This document shows, in pieces, positions 53,056 through 62,987 of a stretch of DNA of 64,000 nucleotides; the stretch's first letter is position 1, and each line of letters begins with the position of its first letter. The notes under the pieces are model-generated. The model ran no database searches. It saw nothing but the letters and a program-made list of their open reading frames with translations, and was not told where the DNA came from. This DNA comes from Gilliamella bombicola (GTDB lineage Bacteria > Pseudomonadota > Gammaproteobacteria > Enterobacterales > Orbaceae). The stretch lies in contig NZ_FMAQ01000001.1 of assembly GCF_900094945.1 (NCBI RefSeq), forward strand, positions 124,001 through 188,000, in the 5' to 3' direction. The position numbers were made by a program, and so were the translations under genes.

Positions 53056-53388
53056 GTGTTAAACGTGGTTATTTTGATTTATATTTTATTTTATCTTGTT
53101 TCTATTCTACCTATTTTTGTTACTATTCGTTATAGGGGATATAGTAGAGTAGATTATATGGAAAATAAGCGTTTAAGATGGGAAAGGCGAATAATGTTAT
53201 TTTTGTGTTTTATTATTGGATTGACTCATATTTTTATTCTTTGCGCTCACAAAACTATCATTAGTTATTCCTCTGAATATAAACCATTAGTTTTTTCTGC
53301 ATTTGCGTTTTTTCTCTTTTATTCATTCTTTCCTTTATCATGGTTAGAAAAACCTAAATCTTATATAAAACAGAAAAAATCTAAATAA
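53056..53388 (+). CDS. Small membrane protein, tandem paralogue B
   Basis: 110 residues from GTG at 53056; GTG at 53065 would align the start exactly with paralogue A (MVILIY versus MIILIY). AAAGGAG is close upstream. Three membrane segments, similar to paralogue A, ending FPLSWLEKPKSYIKQKK. Roughly 40% of residues look identical by eye, so the duplication is not recent, though the spacer TAAATAAAAAATTATTCAAGG after both is nearly identical. Confidence 0.65.
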   Translation: MLNVVILIYILFYLVSILPIFVTIRYRGYSRVDYMENKRLRWERRIMLFLCFIIGLTHIFILCAHKTIISYSSEYKPLVFSAFAFFLFYSFFPLSWLEKPKSYIKQKKSK

Positions 53389-53587
53389 AAAATTATTCAA
53401 GGCGAAAAGAGTGATTCAAAAATAGGTAAATACACAAATTTATTTACGAGACCATTTTATGATTTGTTCTTCAGTGAATCGTTTTTCATAATGAGTTATC
53501 CTTGTTTGATTAATACTAATGGACATATCATTTAAATCATGGCGTTCATTTTTTTGGGGGGGGATGTTAACTTTTTAATTTTATTTA
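53389..53587. other. Spacer with decayed gene end and homopolymer tract
   Basis: It includes a remnant open frame on the minus strand (53440-53574) and an uninterrupted T7-G8 run at 53549-53563. No other gene is seen. Confidence 0.45.
53440..53574 (-). pseudogene. Remnant C-terminal piece of a gene, cut by a C8 tract
   Basis: A 44-codon open frame that ends KRFTEEQIIKWSRK and has TRITHYE, which resembles TRIIEYW at the end of the neighbouring frameshifted gene. It has no start codon. A run of eight C followed by seven A lies at its 5' end. It may be the tail of a second copy of the neighbouring gene. Confidence 0.4.
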
Positions 53588-54339
53588 TCACCAGTATTCT
53601 ATTATTCTTGTTATATCACCTAAATCAATATTTCCATCTTTAATACAATGGCTTTTTGTCCAATCTCCATTTTCATTATGATCGGTGAAATAACACATTA
53701 TTGTCTTATCTATTTTTGAGTTATTTTCATCTAAATAATGAGTTTGTATTGTTTTCTTCAGTTTATTATTATCATCATAAATAAACTCTATTTTTCTATT
53801 ATAAAAAGCTTTAAGGATCTTTTTTTCCTCAGAAATAGATTTCAACATATTATTGTTTGTATAGAAAAATTGGTTTTTTGCATTAATATTTGCCCCATTT
53901 CCCATGACATTACCAATCTTTTTTGTTCATCATAATCATACTGATAATGGAAATTAAAACTATTTAATGAAGAAGATTCAATAATATTTTCATCTTTATC
54001 AAGAGTTAATTTAATTTGAGTAAAAGGTTTATCATTCATATTCCATACAATAATATTTTTAACATAATCATAAAACAGTGTTGATTTGTATTTTTCGTTA
54101 CCACTAAAAATAATTAAACCTCTATTATTTGATTCTATAACTAATTTTCCGTCTATAAATCTCATTGCATCTGAATAATCAATAGATGTATAAATATCTT
54201 GACGTTTTATTAGTTTGGAATGTGGTGCTATTTCTGGAATGTATAATGAAAGATAATTGTTATACACTTTAGTATCTACTTCAGCATATGAGTAACCACA
54301 AATAAAAATGCCTAATATTCCTGATACTAAGTTTTTCAT
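53588..54339 (-). pseudogene. Frameshifted exported protein with YD-like repeats
   Basis: Two overlapping minus-strand frames (54339-53842 and 53905-53588) read as one protein if one G is added to the GGGG tract at 53893-53896: KRLVMSWEMG continues as ANINAKNQFFYTNNN. The repaired protein is about 250 residues with a signal peptide (1-19) and Y-x-Y-D / I-x-x-Y-D-D patterns like short YD repeats, ending TRIIEYW. It could be a true decay event, a slippage-prone switch or a sequencing error. Family and role unknown. Confidence 0.6.
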
Positions 54340-54536
54340 ACTTATTAGTTTCCTATATCCATTATTTTCATATTAAAGTACGGTAGCGAATTATATTTAA
54401 TTATACGATAAATTGATCAAAAAAATTTTTATATTTGAGCTACGTTCTAATTCTTCTGACTAAATTTAGCCTTTATTTCCCACCATTGCAATTAGTCGGT
54501 ATAATGCCAGCAATTTTATTGTAAAGTGGATTATGC

Positions 54537-56657
54537 ATGAAAACGCTATTTGCCAGCACATCTCGCGGGCTTGAAGAGTTATTAAAAAAAGAGTTAGAAC
54601 ACATTGGTTCAACCAATTGTAAGATTACGCAAGGCGGTGTCTATTTTGATGCTGACGAAACAACTTTATATCAATCACTATTGTGGTCACGTTTAGCGTC
54701 ACGCATTTTATTGCCAATAGCCGAATTTGATATCTATAGCGATTTAGATCTGTATTCTTGCGTGTTCAATATTAAATGGACTGATATTTTTGCTGTCGAT
54801 AACGCTTTTGTGATCAACTTTGTTGGTGTTAATGAGTTTATTCGTAATAGCCAATATGGTGCACTTAAGATCAAAGATGCCATTGTCGATCATTTTTTAC
54901 GTAATACAAACCAAAGGCCCAATGTAGCAAAGCAAGATCCGGATATTCGGCTTCATGCTTATTTAAATAAAAACCGTGTCACACTGTCTTTAGATTTGAG
55001 TGGTAATAGCTTACATGAGCGTGGTTATCGCCAGCAAACAGGGCAAGCACCATTAAAAGAGACCCTTGCTGCTGCCATTATTATGCGTTCAGGTTGGCAA
55101 AGTGATGAACCACTGCTTGACCCGATGTGTGGCTCGGGCACGCTGCTGATTGAAGCCGCTATGATTGCATCAAAAATCCCACCGGGATTACAACGCAAAC
55201 AATGGGGATTTTTTGCTTGGAAAGGCTTTAATCCAACTTTATGGAATGAGCTATTATTTTCAGCCAAACACAATATTTGTAAACCCAATACCCCTTTTAT
55301 TGGTTACGATAATAACCCAGCAGTACTTGATCGAGCCAAACAAAATGCCATCCAAGCAGGCGTGGGTGATTTAATTACGTTTTCGATGCAAGATGTAACA
55401 CAATTAAGTAATCCATTACTAGTACAAACAACCGGTATGATTATTAGTAATCCACCTTATGGCGAACGCTTAGAAAGTGAGCCAGCACTTATTGCTTTGC
55501 ATACCGCACTGGGTCAACAAATCAAACAAAATTTTGGTGGGTGGAAATTATCGCTATTTAGCGGCGCTCCGCAGTTATTAGATTGTTTACAAATGCGAGC
55601 AGATAGACAATTCAAAGCCAAAAATGGTCCACTGGACTGTATACAAAAAAATTATGTCATTGCTAAGCGTAACACTGAACATCCAATCAATAATCCAACG
55701 TTGCCAGCTACAGACTTTGCTAATCGATTACGCAAAAATAAGCAAAAGTTAGAAAGATGGGCTGCTCAAGAACAGCTAGAGTGCTATCGACTTTATGATG
55801 CGGATTTACCTGAATACAACGTTGCTATCGATCGTTATAAAGATAAAATAGTGATGCAAGAATATGCCGCACCTAAAAATATTGATCCACAAAAAACACG
55901 CCAGCGACTTTTTGATATTATCAATGCAACCATGTCAGTACTTGAACTTACTGCCGATCAGCTAGTATTAAAAACGCGTGAAAAACAAAAAGGTAAACAA
56001 CAATACCAAAAGCTTGGACAAAAGCAGGACTATTTTTTAGTACATGAATACCCAATTAATCAACGCAAAACCGCATTTTGGGTTAATGTGACCGATTATT
56101 TAGATACCGGCTTGTTTTTAGATCATCGCTTAGCACGAAAAATGATTGGTGAAATAAGTGCCGGCAAGGACTTTTTAAATCTATTTGCCTATACAGGTAG
56201 CGCAACAGTTTATGCCGGACTTGGCGGAGCAAAATCAACCACCACGGTCGATATGTCACGCACCTATTTGGAATGGGCTGATCGCAATTTAAAACAAAAC
56301 GGTTTAACAGGTAAAAAACATCGATTAATTCAGGCTGACTGTTTGCTCTATTTATCTCAGGCTGATGAGCAATTCGATTTAATTTTTATCGATCCGCCGA
56401 CATTTTCGAATTCAAAACGTATGCACGATACCTTTGATGTTCAGCGTGATCATCTAAAATTAATGACGGATTTAAAACGTCTGTTAAGACCTAATGGTAC
56501 TATCATTTTCTCCAACAATAAGCGTGGTTTTAAAATGGATAGTCTCGGTATGCAAAATCTGGGGCTCACCTATCAAGAGATTACTAATAAAACCCTTTCG
56601 CTTGATTTTAAGCGCAATAAACAAATTCACTGCTGTTTTATTATAAAGCATCAATAA
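54537..56657 (+). CDS. rlmL: 23S rRNA methyltransferase RlmKL (m2G2445 and m7G2069)
   Basis: 706 residues (E. coli 702). THUMP domain (about 45-155), m2G methyltransferase with [15 protein letters not shown] and catalytic NPPYGER, then the RlmK half with [15 protein letters not shown] and [11 protein letters not shown]. It modifies two guanines near the peptidyl-transferase region during ribosome assembly. Stand-alone gene followed by a short hairpin. Confidence 0.97.
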   Translation: MKTLFASTSRGLEELLKKELEHIGSTNCKITQGGVYFDADETTLYQSLLWSRLASRILLPIAEFDIYSDLDLYSCVFNIKWTDIFAVDNAFVINFVGVNEFIRNSQYGALKIKDAIVDHFLRNTNQRPNVAKQDPDIRLHAYLNKNRVTLSLDLSGNSLHERGYRQQTGQAPLKETLAAAIIMRSGWQSDEPLLDPMCGSGTLLIEAAMIASKIPPGLQRKQWGFFAWKGFNPTLWNELLFSAKHNICKPNTPFIGYDNNPAVLDRAKQNAIQAGVGDLITFSMQDVTQLSNPLLVQTTGMIISNPPYGERLESEPALIALHTALGQQIKQNFGGWKLSLFSGAPQLLDCLQMRADRQFKAKNGPLDCIQKNYVIAKRNTEHPINNPTLPATDFANRLRKNKQKLERWAAQEQLECYRLYDADLPEYNVAIDRYKDKIVMQEYAAPKNIDPQKTRQRLFDIINATMSVLELTADQLVLKTREKQKGKQQYQKLGQKQDYFLVHEYPINQRKTAFWVNVTDYLDTGLFLDHRLARKMIGEISAGKDFLNLFAYTGSATVYAGLGGAKSTTTVDMSRTYLEWADRNLKQNGLTGKKHRLIQADCLLYLSQADEQFDLIFIDPPTFSNSKRMHDTFDVQRDHLKLMTDLKRLLRPNGTIIFSNNKRGFKMDSLGMQNLGLTYQEITNKTLSLDFKRNKQIHCCFIIKHQ

Positions 56658-56661
56658 ACAA

Positions 56662-56680
56662 AACCGCCAATAAGGCGGTT
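56662..56680 (+). terminator. Hairpin after rlmL
   Basis: AACCGCC/GGCGGTT stem with a five-base loop, four bases after the stop region. The following AATTTACAC is only weakly T-rich. Confidence 0.5.
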
Positions 56681-56700
56681 AATTTACACAAAAAACACAA

Positions 56701-56747
56701 AAAAATTAAATAAAATCAATACATTTTCTAACTGATTTTTTAATGAC
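56701..56747 (+). repeat. Short dispersed repeat, copy 4
   Basis: Core AATAAAATCAATACA then TTTTCTAACTGATTTTTT. It begins 203 bases before the next orphan exported gene, the same distance as copy 1 from its gene. Confidence 0.55.
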
Positions 56748-56903
56748 TTTATTTCAATAATTTTTTATTAGAAAATACTTTATTATAATAAATACAAATA
56801 AATAAAACACAACTAGTCTAATTTATTAAACTATCTTTGCGACTCTATTATTGCTAGTACAACATAACTCACATATTACCAACAATTATTTATAAGGATA
56901 TAA

Positions 56904-57986
56904 ATGAAAAGAACAATTTTTTACTTGGCGTTGATGTTATTGTCGAATTTTATTTCGAGCACATCATTAGCCGATGAATTTATACTCAACAAATACGATC
57001 CCAATGTTATAAAAACTGGCGAATACTCGCATTTCTACACAGATCCACTTACAGATACAAAAATATCCTTGCCAGCAAATAAATATAGTGCAATGAAAGT
57101 TGTCTTCCTTGATAGCTTTGTAGCAAATGATTGTTTATTCCATAAATTTAATCTAGAAAATGGTGAAATTTTTTATTTAAAAGAACAGTGTTTTTCAAAA
57201 GAAATTGAATTTAATGGACTAAAATACCTAATTCGACCAGATCAATACAGCGAAATAGAGAAAAATGTACAGGATTTGAAAAAAATAAAAATTCCTAATC
57301 TAAATGATGTTGTGGTTAAAACAGTAACTGTCACAAAAGATAATATTTATGAAGTTACTTTTTCAAATGGGTTACAAATACAAAAAGAATATCTCAATGA
57401 TTTTCTCAATTTAAGCAAAAAAATCACAAACCCAGATGATTTAAAATTATTAATTCACTATATGAAAAAACACCAACTATCTTTTACAACAGGTTATGAC
57501 AATCGATATTTATTTTCAATGGATAATTCAACATCACCTCTAAAAATTGACATATTTATTTCTACAAATCTAGAGGTTGCTCCCGTAGTAGATATTACAT
57601 ATAAAGGCACTAAGGCTTTGATTAAAAAGTTTACTATCAATCAAAATAAGGCAACATATTCTTCTATTAATACGCGTTTTTACACTATCAACTCTAATAA
57701 AGAGCTTACAATATATGAGTTGCTTTTCACCAAGCAAGAAGTAATTGAAAAGTATCGTTTCTATTTGGATAAAAAGATAACAGATTATATAAAATGGCTT
57801 AATGACAAAAAAAGTGCAAAAATAGTATTTTATGGAGATCTGCAAGACGTCAGCCAAAAAATAACAAGAAAAAATATTGTTCAATTAAAAGATATGATAA
57901 ATATCAATGAATTATTAACTAAGTACTTTAAACGATCATTAGTAAGCTTAGAAAAAGATAAGGATGAAGAAGAAGATGACGATTAG
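56904..57986 (+). CDS. Exported protein of unknown function with acidic tail
   Basis: 360 residues with an AAGGA site and a signal peptide (1-23, ending SLA). The mature protein is rich in Lys, Asn and beta-prone residues, with one Cys pair near residues 70-90 (NDCLF and KEQCF), and ends in a run of acidic residues (DKDEEEDDD). I do not recognise a domain. Copy 4 of the dispersed repeat is upstream. It may be periplasmic or surface-exposed. Confidence 0.65.
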   Translation: MKRTIFYLALMLLSNFISSTSLADEFILNKYDPNVIKTGEYSHFYTDPLTDTKISLPANKYSAMKVVFLDSFVANDCLFHKFNLENGEIFYLKEQCFSKEIEFNGLKYLIRPDQYSEIEKNVQDLKKIKIPNLNDVVVKTVTVTKDNIYEVTFSNGLQIQKEYLNDFLNLSKKITNPDDLKLLIHYMKKHQLSFTTGYDNRYLFSMDNSTSPLKIDIFISTNLEVAPVVDITYKGTKALIKKFTINQNKATYSSINTRFYTINSNKELTIYELLFTKQEVIEKYRFYLDKKITDYIKWLNDKKSAKIVFYGDLQDVSQKITRKNIVQLKDMININELLTKYFKRSLVSLEKDKDEEEDDD

Positions 57987-58117
57987 CGTTAACTTACCAA
58001 GTTAGAGCTTAATTTTGTCCTATCATCAATATCGACAAAAAAGATAGAAGTAATTGATTTTGCATCTTTTATAAATTACACATTAAGTGACTAAAATTAA
58101 AAGCCCAAATTATTTAT

Positions 58118-58148
58118 CAGGGGGAATTTTTACATTAAATTCCTCCTG
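58118..58148. repeat. Imperfect hairpin between orphan gene and uspF
   Basis: CAGGGGGAATTT pairs with AAATTCCTCCTG (11 of 12) around a seven-base loop. It sits between convergent genes without a T tract, so it may be a weak terminator. Confidence 0.4.
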
Positions 58149-58224
58149 CTTACCTATCTATACTGATCAAAAGTAAATTACAACGGTGCCCTCTAAAAGA
58201 CATACTTAACATATAATGCTAAAC

Positions 58225-58653
58225 CTACCGAATCACAAGCACCGCCGTTTTAGCTCCACGCACCACTCCTGACGCATTCGATCCTAAAAGATGCGTTGAG
58301 ATATTGGGACGACGCGAGCCTAAAATTATTAAGTCTGGTTTGATTTCGTCAGCTAATGCAAGGATTTCATCTCTTGGATGACCAAATGCGATAGAAAACG
58401 ATACATGTTCATGCGGTAAATTAATCGAATCCATTAATTGATGAAGGTATTGTTCCGTTTGTACTGTTGCATGATCTTTAAATTCATCAAATCCAAAAGA
58501 GTAAGCATTGATAATAGCCGATGAAACAGGCAAGGCATGAAAAAAGATGACTTGCGCATTAGACAATCTGGCTAAGCACTCTACATGTGGAATGACTTTT
58601 TTAGTTAATTCATCTTCAAGCACATCGATAGGAACTAAAATTTTTTTGTACAT
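58225..58653 (-). CDS. uspF: Universal stress protein UspF
   Basis: 142 residues with an excellent AAGGAGGG site. The N-terminus KKILVPIDVLEDELTKKVIPHVE and the nucleotide motif G-S-R-R-x9-L-G-S-N-A-S-G-V-V (near residues 112-132) match UspF more than UspA. It is a small cytoplasmic nucleotide-binding protein tied to stress survival and adhesion. It stands alone on the minus strand. Confidence 0.9.
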   Translation of the reverse strand: MYKKILVPIDVLEDELTKKVIPHVECLARLSNAQVIFFHALPVSSAIINAYSFGFDEFKDHATVQTEQYLHQLMDSINLPHEHVSFSIAFGHPRDEILALADEIKPDLIILGSRRPNISTHLLGSNASGVVRGAKTAVLVIR

Positions 58654-58786
58654 AACTCCCTCCTTGCTTTGTTATAGATTAGATTATATATTCAGCGAAA
58701 CTAAAATAGGTTTTACCTTGCTAGTATGATACTAATTTTAAATGTAATCCCTAATTATTTTTATTCGTTTTATGCTGGAGATCAAC

Positions 58787-59191
58787 ATGAATTGCATTAT
58801 TTATCGTTCTGATGTCAAACCGACACTAGAACAAGCCACCACCCTTTATCGTCATTGTTCATTAGGCAAACGTCGTCCACTTACCGATACCGTACGCTTT
58901 CAAGCTATGTTAGATAATGCGAATTTGGTGGTAACTGCTTGGCATGATGATAAATTGATTGGCATTGCGCGTTGTTTAACGGATTTTGTTTATATCACCT
59001 ATTTGGCAGATCTCGCGGTGGATGAAAATTATCAACGACAAGGCATCGGAAAGCAATTAATTAAAGAAGTGAAAAACAATACTGACAAATCATGTTCAAT
59101 TACTCTACTAGCTGCACCACAGGCAGTTGATTATTATGCTCATATCGGTTTTAATGCGCATCCTTCAGCTTGGATTTTAAGAGATAATTAA
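58787..59191 (+). CDS. GNAT-family N-acetyltransferase
   Basis: 134 residues from ATG at 58787, six bases after GGAG; the earlier ATG at 58772 precedes that site and is rejected. The acetyl-CoA loop is clear in LAVDENYQRQGIGKQLI, followed by SITLLAAPQAVDYYAHIGF. Small GNAT enzymes acetylate amines or proteins. Its stop is one base before the yceF start, so they are co-transcribed. Substrate unknown. Confidence 0.88.
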   Translation: MNCIIYRSDVKPTLEQATTLYRHCSLGKRRPLTDTVRFQAMLDNANLVVTAWHDDKLIGIARCLTDFVYITYLADLAVDENYQRQGIGKQLIKEVKNNTDKSCSITLLAAPQAVDYYAHIGFNAHPSAWILRDN

Positions 59192-59192
59192 A

Positions 59193-59786
59193 ATGAGAAT
59201 CATATTAGCCTCGACTTCACCATCACGTAAAAAGATACTTGAAAAATTAGCTATCCCTTTTGAGTGTGTGCCACCTGTATGCGATGAAACACCGCTAGTC
59301 GGCGAATCAGCTCAGCAATTGGTGGTTCGGCTAGCTAAGCTTAAAGCGCAGTCATTAGTGACAGACTACCCGAATAGCTTAATTATAGGATCGGATCAAG
59401 TCGGCGTATTAGACGGTAATATTGTTTGCAAACCGCATACGGTTGATAATGCCCACAAACAGCTTCGACAAAGCAGCGGTAAAGCCTTCTATTTTTATAC
59501 TGGTATGACAGTAATTAATACCAAAACTCAACAACAAACCACCATTTGCGAACCGTTTAAAGTGACCTTTCGGCACTTAACTGATTCAGAAATTGATGCC
59601 TACATTAGCAAAGAGATGCCTTTACAATGTGCTGGCAGTTTTAAATGTGATGAACTGGGCATTACCCTGTTTGATAAACTAGAAGGCGATGATATTAATT
59701 CATTGGTTGGATTGCCATTACTAAAACTCAATAAAATTATGATCGAAATGGGCTGTAATCCACTTTTAATACAACAATTGAGCTAA
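59193..59786 (+). CDS. yceF: 7-methyl-GTP pyrophosphatase YceF (Maf family)
   Basis: 197 residues. LASTSPSRKKILEKL is the Maf nucleotide motif; DETP, GSDQVGVLDG and CAGSFKCDELGITLFDKLEGDD match the YceF subgroup (m7GTP) rather than YhdE (dTTP). It hydrolyses modified nucleotides so they are not built into RNA or DNA. It runs convergent to the ABC transporter cluster. Confidence 0.92.
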   Translation: MRIILASTSPSRKKILEKLAIPFECVPPVCDETPLVGESAQQLVVRLAKLKAQSLVTDYPNSLIIGSDQVGVLDGNIVCKPHTVDNAHKQLRQSSGKAFYFYTGMTVINTKTQQQTTICEPFKVTFRHLTDSEIDAYISKEMPLQCAGSFKCDELGITLFDKLEGDDINSLVGLPLLKLNKIMIEMGCNPLLIQQLS

Positions 59787-59798
59787 TAAATAAACCCA

Positions 59799-60464
59799 TT
59801 AATCAATAAATCGCCCTGCTGACATTTTCATAACTTTCTGACTATAATGGGCAACATCGTGATCATGAGTAACAATCAATAACGCTGTACCTTGTTGATG
59901 AATTTGAGTAAGTAATTGCATAATCTCGGTTGCACTCTCTTCATCAAGATCACTGGTTGGCTCATCGGCAATAATTATTTGAGGTCTACAAATTAGTGCT
60001 CGCAGTATCGCAATACGACGCATTTCACCACCAGACATATTAGCTGGATACGCATCTTGTAAGTGGCTTATTTTGGCTTTTTCAAGCAAACTCTTGGCTT
60101 CATTTAAGGGATTTTGGTTTTCTCGCTTAGTTAAATAAAAAGGCAGTCGAATATTATCAATTGCCGTTAAATTAGGCAACAAACTGCTACCTTGAGGAAT
60201 ATAACCAATATGCTGATTGCGAAAGGCAGAAACTTGCTGATCATTAAGCTCAAACAAATTAGTATCATTAATAGTGATTTTGCCTTGTGTTGGCGTCAGT
60301 AAACCTGCAATCATATTAAGTAACGTGGTTTTTCCACTGCCCGATTTACCCATAATGCAAATAAAGTCATCTTTTGTCATTGAAAAACTAACATTATTCA
60401 CTGCTGAAAAGGTTTGTTGTCCTCTTGTGTAATCTTTACGTAGATTTTTAACATTCAGTAACAT
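59799..60464 (-). CDS. ABC transporter ATPase (LolD/MacB type), cluster copy 2
   Basis: 221 residues. Walker A GKSGSGKTT (about 39-47), signature MSGGEMRRIAILRAL, Walker B IIIADEPTSDLDEES and switch HDHDV. LolD/MacB-like, the partner of FtsX-type permeases. It follows the permease gene after two bases, so the two form one unit. With the other pair at 62-64 kb it gives two ATPase-permease sets. See the permease entry for the possible metal link. Confidence 0.92.
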   Translation of the reverse strand: MLLNVKNLRKDYTRGQQTFSAVNNVSFSMTKDDFICIMGKSGSGKTTLLNMIAGLLTPTQGKITINDTNLFELNDQQVSAFRNQHIGYIPQGSSLLPNLTAIDNIRLPFYLTKRENQNPLNEAKSLLEKAKISHLQDAYPANMSGGEMRRIAILRALICRPQIIIADEPTSDLDEESATEIMQLLTQIHQQGTALLIVTHDHDVAHYSQKVMKMSAGRFID

Positions 60465-60466
60465 TA

Positions 60467-61678
60467 TTATTCGCCCTCTCTAAGAGTACTATAAGTATCA
60501 AATTTAGTCATTGATAAGGCACCATAAATGCTTGATAAAGGACCAATAATTAGCGTCAGAATAAAAACAACAATTGCATACAACACTGCATCAAATAGCG
60601 AAATATTCATACATGGCAAACCAATAGATTGGCAGATTAATAAACTAAATGCATAAAGTAATACTGCCGCAATGAAAATGCCTGCAATTCCACCTAATGC
60701 ACTGATAATTAACGATTCACGCAACAACATGTTAACTAAATCTCGACGTGAAGCGCCCAGTATTCGTAATAAACTAATTTCACGCTTGCGTTCATTTAAG
60801 GTTGAAGAAAATATCACAAAAATCACAATAATGGCTAACACCCAAAAAATAGCCGATAAGCTATAGACAATGGTTGAAAAGCCTGTTAACCATTTAGCGA
60901 TATTGCTTAGCATTCCTTTGGTCATAACAAAATCGATATTATAGTCCATGGCATATCTGGGCATAATTTGATTAACAATATCTTTAGGTTGATAATCTGA
61001 ATTGACCTTAATAAAAATCGACGAGGCATAATCAGCAAAATGGTCAACATCCCCTTCAATTAATTTTGCATTTTTCATTAATGATTGTGCTGCAGACATA
61101 GTCATAAAGACAGAGGTATCAAATCCCATCCCTGTACTATCCATTTTAGCGGCAATTTTGAAGGGATGATTAAAAAATATGATTTCATCCCCGACTTGTG
61201 AGTTAATTTTAGCACCTACAACCACTTGATTGTCGGTTAACGGTTGCGTCAGTTGCGATTGTAGCCAAGGTTTTATCACAAAGTCACTCTGCTGTTCAAA
61301 CCCGATTAACTGTACTTTTGTTGTGCAACATCCCGCATTTAATGAAGCTATAAATAGCTGGGGTGAAATAGCATCAATGCCTTTGATACCTTTGATTTTA
61401 TCAATTAAATCGACTTTTAAATAAAAGCTACTCGGTTCACCACGCAATAGAGCAACTTCCATATTTTTTTCATAACCATAAGGTACAATAAGAATATCAG
61501 CCCCCAATCGGTTAGCCATGCCCGAAATACCAAGACTAAGATTTTTCATCAGCACGCTACCACCAAATAGCGTTGCAGAAAAAAGCATAATGATAATAAT
61601 CAAACAACAACTTCGAAATGGTCGTCGCTGAATGTTTCGCCACGCTAAATTGGCCATGGTGAGCGGTTTTTCTTGCAT
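60467..61678 (-). CDS. FtsX-type ABC permease, cluster copy 2
   Basis: 403 residues with a MacB-like layout: one N-terminal membrane segment (about 25-45), a periplasmic domain with RLGADILIVP and a Cys-Cys pair in NAGCCTTKVQLIGFE, then three C-terminal membrane segments with the FtsX motif REISLLRILGASRRDL. These Cys-Cys and GADILIVP features recall the Cj1661-Cj1662 type permeases near the P19/FTR1 iron genes in Campylobacter; this link is from memory. Probably moves or releases something in the periplasm. It lies 85 bases downstream of the DUF4418-like gene. Confidence 0.85.
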   Translation of the reverse strand: MQEKPLTMANLAWRNIQRRPFRSCCLIIIIMLFSATLFGGSVLMKNLSLGISGMANRLGADILIVPYGYEKNMEVALLRGEPSSFYLKVDLIDKIKGIKGIDAISPQLFIASLNAGCCTTKVQLIGFEQQSDFVIKPWLQSQLTQPLTDNQVVVGAKINSQVGDEIIFFNHPFKIAAKMDSTGMGFDTSVFMTMSAAQSLMKNAKLIEGDVDHFADYASSIFIKVNSDYQPKDIVNQIMPRYAMDYNIDFVMTKGMLSNIAKWLTGFSTIVYSLSAIFWVLAIIVIFVIFSSTLNERKREISLLRILGASRRDLVNMLLRESLIISALGGIAGIFIAAVLLYAFSLLICQSIGLPCMNISLFDAVLYAIVVFILTLIIGPLSSIYGALSMTKFDTYSTLREGE

Positions 61679-61763
61679 GATGACTTCCTGCTTGTTTTAT
61701 TAAAAGGCTATCTTTGCCTATATCAGGCAAAGATGAGTATGGTTGATGTTTGCTAACAATTAG

Positions 61764-62306
61764 CTATCGATTTTTAGTCTTTTTATTTAAGTAATAAGTG
61801 TTAACTACAGCTACAATAAATAATAAGCTAGATAACAACACCAAAGCTGGTTTAGAGCCCATATTGCATCGCATCATCTCGTTTGAGCAGACACCAATTA
61901 AAATGGTTGGAATAGCCATAGCTAATAAAGAAATACAGGCAAGAGCCATGCTTAATCCCATTCGAACAAAAACAGTACGACTAATCAGTAGTAATACGCC
62001 AATGGCAATGACTAAACAACCGACACCAATTTCAGCTCTTGCTGTCCAAAAACACTTCATGATTTTCCCTGCACCAGCAGCATGCATGTGTCCGCTATGG
62101 GCAAGCTCACTACTTGCTCTATCCATAGCATTACTTACCGTGCCACCCATTGAATCATTCATGGTATGACTCATTGTATCAACTGGCATCACAGCATTTT
62201 CAGGCGGTGGGCAAACAGGTAAGATATATAATGGAAATAAAATAATTAATACACCAAGGACAATAAAGATACTTGACGAAATAATACGGTTTTTCATATA
62301 CGACAA
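61764..62306 (-). CDS. DUF4418-like small membrane protein
   Basis: 180 residues with four membrane segments (about 10-30, 95-115, 120-140 and 150-172) and a periplasmic loop rich in Met and His (about 40-80: CPPPENAVMPVDTMSHTMNDS and AHSGHMHAAG). The cytoplasm-facing or loop Cys residues (ILPVCPPP, KCF, GVCSNEMMRCN) are typical of DUF4418, which often accompanies FtsX permeases. The Met/His-rich loop suggests a copper or iron ligand site, though this is inference. It lies 11 bases downstream of the ATPase gene. Confidence 0.65.
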   Translation of the reverse strand: MSYMKNRIISSSIFIVLGVLIILFPLYILPVCPPPENAVMPVDTMSHTMNDSMGGTVSNAMDRASSELAHSGHMHAAGAGKIMKCFWTARAEIGVGCLVIAIGVLLLISRTVFVRMGLSMALACISLLAMAIPTILIGVCSNEMMRCNMGSKPALVLLSSLLFIVAVVNTYYLNKKTKNR

Positions 62307-62317
62307 CCTTTTGTTGG

Positions 62318-62977
62318 TTAATTATTAATGATACGCGCGACTTTGCCGTGCTCCAGTACTACTGTGGTTTGAGCATGTTTTGATACTTCTGGTGAGTGAG
62401 TAACCACAATGATTGTACTGCCTTCTTCGTGCAGTTGATGTAGTAAATTCATAACCATCGCTTCATTGCTTTCATCTAAATTACCAGTTGGTTCATCGGC
62501 TAGTATTAACTTAGGATAATTAATTAATGCCCTAGCAATACAAACTCGTTGCTGTTCTCCCCCCGATAACTGTCGCGGTAAGTGCTTAGCACGGGCGGCA
62601 AGCCCTACCCGCTCAAGTGCTTGCATGGCTTCTTTTTCGTCGACCATACTATGATAATACTGGGCGACCATAACATTTTCTAGTGCTGTTAAATACGGTA
62701 CTAGATGGAATTGTTGAAAAATCAAGCCTATCTTATCTCGGCGAATTTCTGTCAATTGGGACAAAGAAAGCTGAGTAATATCTTGTCCATCGAGAATAAC
62801 CGAACCAAGTGAAGGTTTATCCATACAACCAATGATATTCATCAAAGTCGTTTTACCACTACCAGATGGTCCCATGATCGATAACCAATTCCCTTCCTCA
62901 ACCGTTAGATTCACCTCAGACAATGCATGCAGTGAACCATAAATCTTAGACACATTTTTTACTTCGAGTATATTCAT
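62318..62977 (-). CDS. ABC transporter ATPase (LolD/MacB type), cluster copy 1
   Basis: 219 residues. Walker A GPSGSGKTT, signature LSGGEQQRVCIARAL, Walker B LILADEPTGNLDES and switch histidine VVTHSPEV. Partner of the FtsX-type permease whose stop is 10 bases upstream. Very close in type to the second ATPase but not a recent copy. Confidence 0.93.
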   Translation of the reverse strand: MNILEVKNVSKIYGSLHALSEVNLTVEEGNWLSIMGPSGSGKTTLMNIIGCMDKPSLGSVILDGQDITQLSLSQLTEIRRDKIGLIFQQFHLVPYLTALENVMVAQYYHSMVDEKEAMQALERVGLAARAKHLPRQLSGGEQQRVCIARALINYPKLILADEPTGNLDESNEAMVMNLLHQLHEEGSTIIVVTHSPEVSKHAQTTVVLEHGKVARIINN

Positions 62978-62987
62978 ACTTTATATC

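Noticed and set aside
52693-54339. Toxin-antitoxin or Rhs toxin module
   Set aside because: Small membrane proteins and YD-like repeats hint at it, but no toxin domain or antitoxin can be seen.
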